Source: Candidatus Hydrogenedentota bacterium
Lineage (GTDB): Bacteria; Hydrogenedentota; Hydrogenedentia; Hydrogenedentales; SLHB01
Reading direction: 5' to 3'
Assembly (NCBI GenBank): GCA_022706165.1
Contig: JAKJDA010000004.1
Coordinates: forward strand, 10,702 to 17,243
DNA length: 6,542 nt
Position 1 is the first letter of the stretch. Each line of letters opens with the position of its first letter. Positions 1-4,263 of this stretch are shown here, in pieces. The notes below the pieces were generated by a model, which saw nothing but the letters and a program-made list of their open reading frames with translations, had not been told where the DNA came from and ran no database searches. The translations under genes and the position numbers were made by a program.

Positions 1-540
1 GAAATGGACCGCGCACACCGCCAGAAGCACCCGTTGTCGCTGCTGCTCCTTGACATCGATCAGTTCAAAACCTACAACGATTGCCACGGCCATTTGGCAG
101 GCGACAAAGTCCTCCAAACAACCGGCGAGGTCATTCTTGAAAGCACCCGCGTCCATGTCGACTTGGGGTTCCGCTACGGCGGCGACGAATTCACGGTGAT
201 TCTGCCGGAAGCCGACGACAGCCAGGCGCTGGCCATCGCCGAGCGCATTCGACGCAGCTTCGAGGCAAAACGTTTCGACCACCTGACCCTCAGCATCGGC
301 CTCATGCCCTACCGAGAGGGCTATTCGCTGCGCACGTTTATCCAATTCACCGACGCGATGATGTACGACGCCAAGCGATCCGGCGGCAACCAGGTTTTCA
401 TGTTCCGTCCCGAAGAACACACGCCTGTCCCTCTGGGCGAAGACGAGGAGGAAGACGCTTGGCAGCGGGATGATTCGGACCCGTCTGCTCCTCAGGCATT
501 CGAGAATCCGACGCGCATCCCGCCCAATCCCTCGCCCTAG
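1..540 (+). CDS. Diguanylate cyclase, GGDEF domain, C-terminal part (5' end outside window)
   Basis: Makes the second messenger c-di-GMP from two GTP. The reading frame is open from the first base, so the start lies upstream and any sensory domain is not visible. Counting the first codon as residue 1, the GGDEF fold covers about 1-133: the LLLDIDQFKTYND metal/substrate segment (D18, N26), GHLAGD (H31, D35), and an intact RYGGDEF signature with GGDEF at 60-64, followed by the usual ILPEAD and LSIGL stretches. These residues predict an active cyclase. The allosteric I-site RxxD, expected five residues before GGDEF, reads VHVD, so the inhibitory arginine is absent at its normal position (an arginine sits one residue earlier). 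The last ~45 residues are acidic and proline-rich, probably disordered. It ends with TAG and is not obviously in an operon with the next gene, which has its own promoter. Confidence 0.93.
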   Translation, partial: EMDRAHRQKHPLSLLLLDIDQFKTYNDCHGHLAGDKVLQTTGEVILESTRVHVDLGFRYGGDEFTVILPEADDSQALAIAERIRRSFEAKRFDHLTLSIGLMPYREGYSLRTFIQFTDAMMYDAKRSGGNQVFMFRPEEHTPVPLGEDEEEDAWQRDDSDPSAPQAFENPTRIPPNPSP

Positions 541-733
541 GGTAATGGATTCTTTGGTATAGGGTTAGGGTCTGCTTTGGGGAGGCAAACGCCGTTCGCC
601 GCACGTGGTAATGTGCCGGACAGGAGCGAATCCCCTTCTCGTCCTGCAGCGTCGTTGTCCCAAAAATGGAAGCCGTTTTCCGCGCCGCCGATCGGTGAAA
701 GGCGCCGGCGGCGGACGGCGAGAAAAAATCCGC
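541..733. other. Intergenic region between GGDEF gene and hemerythrin promoter
   Basis: No convincing gene is seen here. One GC-rich stem can form from 683-690 pairing with 706-713 (CGCCGCCG with CGGCGGCG), with a 15-nt loop. It lacks a following T-run on the plus strand, so it is at best a weak or Rho-type end for the GGDEF transcript. The reading frame of the downstream hemerythrin gene stays open back to a TTG at 577, but the promoter at 734-762 lies inside that extension, so it is not considered coding. Confidence 0.4.
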
Positions 734-762
734 TTGACATTTCCGGACAAAAGCGATATATT
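734..762 (+). promoter_or_regulatory. Sigma70-type promoter for the hemerythrin gene
   Basis: A perfect -35 box TTGACA (734-739) is followed by a 17-bp spacer and a -10 box TATATT (757-762), which is close to ideal. Transcription would start near 769-770, leaving a leader of about 40 nt before the ATG at 808. A short dyad, CGCTT (731-735) and AAGCG (751-755), brackets the -35 box and spacer and could be part of an operator; this last point is only inference. Confidence 0.8.
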
Positions 763-807
763 ATCTCTGTAATTGATGCCAGGCTCAACACAGGAGCGGA
801 GAAGGCC

Positions 808-1419
808 ATGGAACCCATCACCATTCTCATGAACGAACACCGGGTCATCGAACAAGTCCTCGGATGCCTCGACAAAATGGCGGCACAGGCCGCCGCCACC
901 CGTACGCTTGACACGGCGGCGGCCCACAAGGCAATCGTCTTCTTTCGTTCATTCGCCGACAAATGCCATCACGGCAAAGAGGAAGCGAAGTTGTTTCCCT
1001 TTGTCGAGTCGCTGGGATTTCCGCGCGATGGCGGCCCCACGGGCGTGATGATGACGGAACACGAGGAGGGCCGGTCCTGCGTGCGGCGGATGGCGGAGGC
1101 GGTGAAGGCGGTCGAGGAAGGCCGCCAATCGGGCGTGTCCATTTTCGTGGAGGCGGCGCGGGCATATATCGCCCTGCTCACGACGCATATCCGCAAAGAG
1201 GATTCCTGCCTGTTCCCGATGGCCGAACAAAACATGACGGCCGACGACGAACAGGCGTTGTTGGCGGAATTCGAGCGGGCGGAGACGGAGGAGATGAACG
1301 TGGGGGACCACGAGCAGCTTCTTTCTCTGGCCGATGCGCTGGCCGAGCAATTCGGCGTTGCCAAAGCGGAGACGTGCGGGCGCGGCGCCCATGTTGCGGC
1401 GTGCGGCCATCGCGCGTGA
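808..1419 (+). CDS. Hemerythrin-like HHE domain protein
   Basis: A 203-residue cytoplasmic four-helix-bundle protein expected to bind a non-haem di-iron centre; relatives bind O2 or NO or help repair damaged iron centres. Visible ligand motifs are NEHR (H11), CHHGKEE (H55 with E59 in HxxxE spacing; H54 adjacent), TEHEEGR (H85), and HIRKED (H127 with E131 in HxxxE spacing). This is the full HHE pattern. The ATG at 808 is chosen because GGAG at 798-801 lies 6 nt upstream and a strong promoter ends at 762; the frame is open further upstream but would overlap the promoter. Residues 190-203 form a short tail with C190, H195, C199 and H201, possibly a second metal or redox site. The hcp gene begins 75 bp later on the same strand and may be cotranscribed. 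The family is clear; the substrate (NO or O2) is inferred from hcp and the Rrf2 gene nearby. Confidence 0.9.
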   Translation: MEPITILMNEHRVIEQVLGCLDKMAAQAAATRTLDTAAAHKAIVFFRSFADKCHHGKEEAKLFPFVESLGFPRDGGPTGVMMTEHEEGRSCVRRMAEAVKAVEEGRQSGVSIFVEAARAYIALLTTHIRKEDSCLFPMAEQNMTADDEQALLAEFERAETEEMNVGDHEQLLSLADALAEQFGVAKAETCGRGAHVAACGHRA

Positions 1420-1440
1420 CGCTCCATTCATGCAACCCGT

Positions 1441-1467
1441 AGGGTCGTTCCAGGGGGGACGGGCCCT
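1441..1467 (+). other. Imperfect RNA hairpin between hemerythrin gene and hcp
   Basis: AGGGTC at 1441-1446 can pair with GGCCCT at 1462-1467 (one T-G wobble). Beyond a bulged G1461 the stem continues with 1447-1451 against 1456-1460, closing a 4-nt loop. There is no T-run, so it is not a standard terminator. It sits just upstream of the hcp ribosome binding site and could affect mRNA stability or partial readthrough. Biological relevance is unproven. Confidence 0.35.
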
Positions 1468-1494
1468 GCGTTACCCAACCAGGAGGAAGTGACG

Positions 1495-2805
1495 ATGACT
1501 CAGATGTATTGCGATCAGTGTGAACAGACCCGAAACGGAAAGTCCTGCACGGATGTCGGCGTGTGCGGCAAAAACGCCGATGTCGAGTCGCTGCAGAAGA
1601 TTCTCCTGTACGGGCTTAAAGGCATGGCGGCGTACAAACACCATGCGCGCCGGCTGGGGAAAACCGATCCGGAAGTCGAGGCGTTTATTGAGGATGCCCT
1701 GTTCGCAACGGTCACCAACGTCAACTTCGACATCGCGTCGCTGCTCGATCTTGCGTTGGAATGCGGCAGAATGAACCTGCGCGTGATGGAGTTGCTCGAC
1801 GCCGGACACGTCGAGACCTTCGGGAAACCCGCGCCGGTCGAGGTGAAAGAGGGCATCCAGCCCGGTCCGGGGATTTTGGTTACGGGACATGATTTGGTGG
1901 ACTTGAAGGATCTGCTCGAGCAAACCGCCGGAACGGGGATCAATGTGTACACCCACGGCGAAATGTTGCCCGCGCACATGTACCCCGGCCTGAAACAATA
2001 CCCGCATCTTGTCGGACATTATGGCGGCGCGTGGCAACGGCAGCTCAAGGAATTCGAAGATTTCGGCGGCGTGATCCTTGCGACGACCAATTGCGTGCAA
2101 ATCCCCAATCCGACCTTCAACACGTATCTCGATCGCTTCTTCACGACGCGCGTGACGGCCGTGCCCGGCGCGACCTGCCTGAAAGGGAACGATTTTTCAG
2201 CGGTTATCCGGCGCGCCAAGGAAATCGGCGATCTCAAGCCGACGCCGATCAAGACCAGCCTCATCGGGTTCCACCACTCGGTCATCCTGGGGCTGGCCGA
2301 TAAGGTCGTCGAGGCCGTGCAGGCCGGCGCGGTGAAACGTTTCTTCCTGATCGGCGGCTGCGACGGCGCGGAGCCTGGCCGCAACTACTTCCGCGACTAT
2401 GCGCGCGCCGTGCCGGAAGACGCGATCATCTTGACGTTGGGCTGCGGCAAGTTCCGCATCCGCGACTACGATTACGGCGCGATCGGCGGCATTCCGCGTC
2501 TGCTCGACATGGGGCAGTGCAACGACGCCTACGGCGCCATCCAGGTGGCGATAGCCCTCGCCAAGGCCTTCAATTGCGGCGTCAACGATCTGCCGTTGAC
2601 GCTATGCATCTCCTGGTTCGAACAGAAAGCCGTCGCGATTTTCCTCACCCTGCTGCACCTCGGCGTGAAGGGCGTTCGCTTGGGCCCCGCCCTGCCCGCG
2701 TTCGTCACGCCCAACGTTCTTGCCGTGCTTCAGGAAAAATACAACGTCCAGCCCATCGGCTCCGACGCCAAGGCGGACGTTGCCGCGGCCATGGCAGGCG
2801 CGTGA
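1495..2805 (+). CDS. hcp: Hybrid cluster protein (Hcp, hydroxylamine/NO reductase family), short class III type
   Basis: A 436-residue cytoplasmic iron-sulfur protein. Hcp proteins reduce hydroxylamine in vitro and are linked to NO detoxification and S-nitrosylation in vivo. Four N-terminal cysteines, C6-x2-C9-x8-C18-x5-C24, match the [4Fe-4S]-type spacing of anaerobe Hcps. All hybrid 4Fe-2S-2O cluster ligands are present: H132 (VTGHDL), E156 (THGEML), C200 (TTNC), C289 (GGCDGAEPGR; the persulfide position), C317 (LGCGKF), C342 (GQCNDAYGA) and E376 (SWFEQK). Usual class I/II Hcps are about 550 residues; the missing ~110 residues fall between the N-terminal cluster and H132, as in class III proteins that lack the second helical bundle. 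The ATG at 1495 lies 8 nt after a strong AGGAGG (1481-1486); a GTG at 1489 is too close to it. It follows the hemerythrin gene by 75 bp, and no separate promoter is evident. No gene for the Hcr reductase partner is in the window. Confidence 0.96.
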   Translation: MTQMYCDQCEQTRNGKSCTDVGVCGKNADVESLQKILLYGLKGMAAYKHHARRLGKTDPEVEAFIEDALFATVTNVNFDIASLLDLALECGRMNLRVMELLDAGHVETFGKPAPVEVKEGIQPGPGILVTGHDLVDLKDLLEQTAGTGINVYTHGEMLPAHMYPGLKQYPHLVGHYGGAWQRQLKEFEDFGGVILATTNCVQIPNPTFNTYLDRFFTTRVTAVPGATCLKGNDFSAVIRRAKEIGDLKPTPIKTSLIGFHHSVILGLADKVVEAVQAGAVKRFFLIGGCDGAEPGRNYFRDYARAVPEDAIILTLGCGKFRIRDYDYGAIGGIPRLLDMGQCNDAYGAIQVAIALAKAFNCGVNDLPLTLCISWFEQKAVAIFLTLLHLGVKGVRLGPALPAFVTPNVLAVLQEKYNVQPIGSDAKADVAAAMAGA

Positions 2806-2837
2806 TCCTGCCGCGTGCAAGCACGTCGGACAAGGCC

Positions 2838-2875
2838 CATGTGGGCGCGGCTCCTCCCCGCGCCGCGCCCACATG
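2838..2875 (+). terminator. Strong GC-rich hairpin after hcp, possible terminator
   Basis: A perfect 14-bp stem, CATGTGGGCGCGGC (2838-2851) with its reverse complement at 2862-2875 and a 10-nt loop, begins 33 nt after the hcp stop codon. Its placement suggests a transcript end or 3' stability element. It is not followed by a T-run, so it is not a canonical intrinsic terminator. It could instead be a dispersed palindromic repeat. Confidence 0.5.
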
Positions 2876-3038
2876 CGCGTCCGCTCCCTCGGAAGGCTCC
2901 GTTGCGCAACGCCCCGGATCTGCGGTATGCTCAGTCGCCGACCCTGCGCACGGCGCCGCCCAGGGGCCGACGACTCTTGCTCGGGAAACACGGGCAGTGG
3001 GGGATCAGTTTTTTCGGCGCGCGCGGGAACGCCCCAAT

Positions 3039-3060
3039 CCCCGCCGTGCAACATGCGGGG
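3039..3060 (+). promoter_or_regulatory. Hairpin covering the putative Rrf2 gene ribosome binding site
   Basis: CCCCGC at 3039-3044 pairs with GCGGGG at 3055-3060 across a 10-nt loop. The GGGG at 3057-3060 is the only Shine-Dalgarno-like stretch before the ATG at 3069 (8-nt spacing), so the stem would hide it and lower translation. The pairing is seen in the sequence; the effect is inferred. Confidence 0.3.
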
Positions 3061-3068
3061 TTCACTAT

Positions 3069-3539
3069 ATGTTGACCAAAACATCCGAGACCGCCATCCA
3101 GACGCTGGTCTATCTCGCCTTGAGCGAAGAGAAGACCCCCATCACGCCGGCGCACATCGCCGAAATCCTGGGGGCGTCGCAAACCTACCTTGCCAAAATC
3201 TGCACCTTGCTCGTCAAGGCAGGCATATTGCGCGCGCAACGCGGCGTCAAGGGAGGCGTGGTCTTGGGAAAGTCCGTCCAGGAGATCACCCTGTTGGACA
3301 TTGTCGAGGCCTGCCAAGGCAGGATTCTGGGCGATTATTGCCAGGAACACGACAAGCCCGAGCAGGTCTGCGGGTTTCATCACGCCATGTACGAACTGCA
3401 CCGCAACATTGTCGCCACGCTCGGCTGCTGGACCCTGGCCGACATCGCCGCGCGTCCTCTCCCCATCCCGGAGCTTCGTCCCTTCGTCCGTTGCCGCATG
3501 GGGCGCGTCTGTTCGGGCCAACCCAACGCCCGCTCATAG
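3069..3539 (+). CDS. Rrf2-family transcriptional regulator, possibly NsrR-like Fe-S sensor
   Basis: A 156-residue winged-helix DNA-binding regulator. The start MLTKTSETAIQTLVYLA matches the usual Rrf2 N-terminus, which fixes the ATG at 3069. The helix-turn-helix covers about 25-60 (ITPAHIAEILGASQTYLAKI then the AGILRAQRGVKGG wing), followed by the ITLLDIVEACQG segment at 73-84. Rrf2 proteins such as IscR and NsrR sense Fe-S status or NO through three clustered cysteines after this segment. Here C91-x9-C101 is present, H104/H105 follow, and the next cysteine is C120; this is not the usual spacing of about five residues between each. C142 and C148 near the end are extra. A cluster is plausible but unverified. 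Position downstream of the hemerythrin and hcp genes suggests control of that NO/oxidative-stress set, as NsrR controls hcp elsewhere. Confidence 0.9.
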   Translation: MLTKTSETAIQTLVYLALSEEKTPITPAHIAEILGASQTYLAKICTLLVKAGILRAQRGVKGGVVLGKSVQEITLLDIVEACQGRILGDYCQEHDKPEQVCGFHHAMYELHRNIVATLGCWTLADIAARPLPIPELRPFVRCRMGRVCSGQPNARS

Positions 3540-3631
3540 CCCATCGCGTTCTCGTCCATGCGCACTGGCGCAGGGCTATCGCACAAAAAGCCGATCGAAT
3601 GTCTACGAGAATGGCCATCGGTGATCTTTCT

Positions 3632-3792
3632 GTAGCGCCCGGTCTCTGTGCCGGGCGCGTCTGGGCGCATGGTCGATATTCATGCCCAAGTCACTTGGAG
3701 GGACAGGACATTCTGGCTGTTCTGATCCGGAACGGCACGGAGGGGTCTTGCGCTCCCCCCAAAACGCGCCCGGCACAGAGACCGGGCGCTAC
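3632..3792. repeat. REPIN-like element: two 29-bp inverted GTAG-headed palindromes
   Basis: The left arm (3632-3660) and right arm (3764-3792) are perfect 29-bp reverse complements separated by 103 bp. Each arm begins at its outer end with GTAG, followed by its own stem-loop: GCGCCCGG (3635-3642) with CCGGGCGC (3651-3658), 8-nt loop, and likewise 3766-3773 with 3782-3789. GTAG plus a palindrome is the known layout of REP sequences mobilised by RAYT transposases (TnpA-REP), and two inverted REPs make a REPIN. The 103-bp centre shows no gene. No RAYT gene is present in the window, so if mobile this is a non-autonomous element. It lies between the Rrf2 gene and the leucine leader. Confidence 0.7.
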
Positions 3793-3842
3793 GAAGACAA
3801 AAGAATGAACGATACGGAAAAACCGTCGTGGGAATGGGGATG

Positions 3843-3869
3843 AAAAAATTCGGACGAACCGAAATTTTT
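3843..3869. terminator. AT-rich palindrome, possible weak terminator
   Basis: AAAAA (3843-3847) and TTCGG (3849-3853) can pair with TTTTT (3865-3869) and CCGAA (3859-3863), with one A-A mismatch between the two stem parts and a 5-nt loop. The A-run/T-run flanks resemble a short bidirectional intrinsic terminator that would separate the Rrf2 transcript from the leucine leader. The GC part of the stem is short, so strength is doubtful. Confidence 0.4.
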
Positions 3870-3893
3870 GCGCGATAACCCTACGCCGTCGTT

Positions 3894-3922
3894 TTGCGTT
3901 TTTCGCTCCGGCGTGGTATCCT
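3894..3922 (+). promoter_or_regulatory. Candidate promoter of the leucine leader-leuA transcript
   Basis: TTGCGT (3894-3899) and TATCCT (3917-3922) with a 17-bp spacer form a plausible but weak sigma70-type promoter. A start near 3929 would put the leader-peptide ribosome binding site at the very 5' end of the RNA, a layout typical of attenuator leaders. The boxes deviate from consensus, so this is a candidate only. Confidence 0.45.
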
Positions 3923-3946
3923 ATGTCTGTTCGTAGAGAGGAAGCC

Positions 3947-4033
3947 ATGTTTAATTCGAAGCATACGCTTGGGCTGCTGCTCCCACTCCTCCTCGTGGAG
4001 GAGAGTGGCCCTGCCGTGCCTCGAATTCTATAA
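3947..4033 (+). CDS. leuL: Leucine-rich leader peptide of the leuA attenuator
   Basis: A 28-codon peptide whose centre reads LGLLLPLLLV; seven of residues 8-16 are leucine, with an eighth at position 28. A good ribosome binding site (AGAGGAAG, 3937-3944) precedes the ATG. The same size and a central Leu run are known for the E. coli leu operon leader peptide, though the sequence itself is not clearly homologous. The peptide has no expected function of its own: ribosome pausing at its Leu codons (about 3968-3994) would report low charged tRNA-Leu. Its coding sequence overlaps the pause hairpin and the antiterminator arm, and an intrinsic terminator follows 27 nt after the TAA. The downstream gene is a 2-isopropylmalate synthase, the first enzyme of leucine synthesis, which fits exactly. 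Confidence 0.82.
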   Translation: MFNSKHTLGLLLPLLLVEESGPAVPRIL

Positions 4034-4088
4034 CGCATACCCCGCAAAGGGTTTTGATAGAGGCCGCAGGAGCCGCTCCTGCGGCCTC
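3983..4088 (+). promoter_or_regulatory. Ribosome-mediated leucine attenuator: pause, antiterminator and terminator structures
   Basis: Three alternative pairings are visible. Pause hairpin: CTCCTCC (3986-3992) with GGAGGAG (3997-4003), loop TCGT, extendable by CCA (3983-3985) with TGG (4006-4008). Antiterminator: GTGGC, CCTGC and GCCTC (4005-4009, 4010-4014, 4018-4022) with GCCGC, GCAGG and GAGGC (4072-4076, 4066-4070, 4060-4064), giving 15 pairs including one wobble. Terminator: 4060-4071 with 4077-4088. The antiterminator overlaps both others, so they exclude each other. A ribosome stalled on the Leu codons would cover the pause-hairpin left arm and free 4005-4022 to form the antiterminator. 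A ribosome reaching the stop at 4031-4033 would cover 4005-4022 and let the terminator form. The model is inferred; the pairings are in the sequence. Confidence 0.78.
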
Positions 4089-4098
4089 GTTGTTTTTG
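4060..4098 (+). terminator. Intrinsic terminator of the leu attenuator
   Basis: A perfect 12-bp stem, GAGGCCGCAGGA (4060-4071) with TCCTGCGGCCTC (4077-4088), closes a 5-nt loop and is followed by GTTGTTTTTG (4089-4098), a T-rich tract. It is a strong canonical intrinsic terminator placed between the leader peptide and leuA, where it would stop transcription unless the antiterminator forms. Confidence 0.9.
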
Positions 4099-4263
4099 TG
4101 CACCGGCGCCCGCGCGCCATGGACGATAAAAATCGTCAATCCGAAGGAGGTGGTGTCGGATGGATTCGGGGCTTGCTGGTCTCGCATCCGCAGGCTTGGG
4201 CCTTTGCGCTGTCTTTCTGTGTAAACGGTTACAAATGAATCAACGCAAAGGAGTCTTCAAGCC
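4099..4263 (+). other. Distal leader between attenuator terminator and leuA
   Basis: 165 bp without a recognised gene. It holds a small hairpin, GACGAT (4122-4127) with ATCGTC (4132-4137), and then an almost perfect Shine-Dalgarno sequence, AAGGAGGTGGTG (4144-4155), 8 nt (from AGGAGGT) before an ATG at 4160. The frame from that ATG runs 65 codons with a hydrophobic beginning (GLAGLASAGLGL) and overlaps the first ~94 bp of leuA in another frame, so it may be a small translated ORF or a chance match. The leuA ribosome binding site AAGGAG is at 4248-4253. Confidence 0.45.

Larger units (their letters stand above)
2806..3068. other. Intergenic region between hcp and the Rrf2 gene
   Basis: 263 bp without a supported gene. 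It starts with the strong hairpin described at 2838-2875. Close to the Rrf2 start there is a second stem, CCCCGC (3039-3044) with GCGGGG (3055-3060). I see no good -35/-10 pair before the Rrf2 gene, so its transcription could come from readthrough or from a promoter of another sigma class. Several open frames cross this region but their composition looks like shadow coding. Confidence 0.5.

Noticed and set aside
734..750. FNR/DNR-like box at TTGAC...GACAA
   Set aside because: The half-sites are not reverse complements and the spacing is wrong for TTGAT-N4-ATCAA; the TTGACA is better explained as a -35 box.
577..807. N-terminal extension of the hemerythrin gene to a TTG
   Set aside because: A strong promoter lies inside this stretch and the ATG at 808 has a well-spaced ribosome binding site and begins the HHE domain.
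1489..1494. GTG start for hcp
   Set aside because: It is only 2 nt from the AGGAGG; the ATG at 1495 has proper 8-nt spacing.
2517..3068. In-frame upstream extension of the Rrf2 gene into hcp
   Set aside because: The Rrf2 family N-terminus begins exactly at the ATG at 3069; the extension overlaps hcp out of frame and has no family similarity.
3549..3611. Inverted repeat TTCTCGT / ACGAGAA after the Rrf2 gene
   Set aside because: Only 7 bp with a long loop and no T-run; likely chance.
3632..3792. CRISPR array or IS terminal inverted repeats
   Set aside because: There are only two inverted copies, with no direct repeats or cas genes, and no transposase fits within 103 bp; the GTAG-headed palindromes fit REP elements better.
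2720..3808. Plus-strand frame of 362 codons across hcp end, Rrf2 gene and the repeat
   Set aside because: It covers well-identified genes in another frame, is Arg/Pro-rich and has no domain I recognise.
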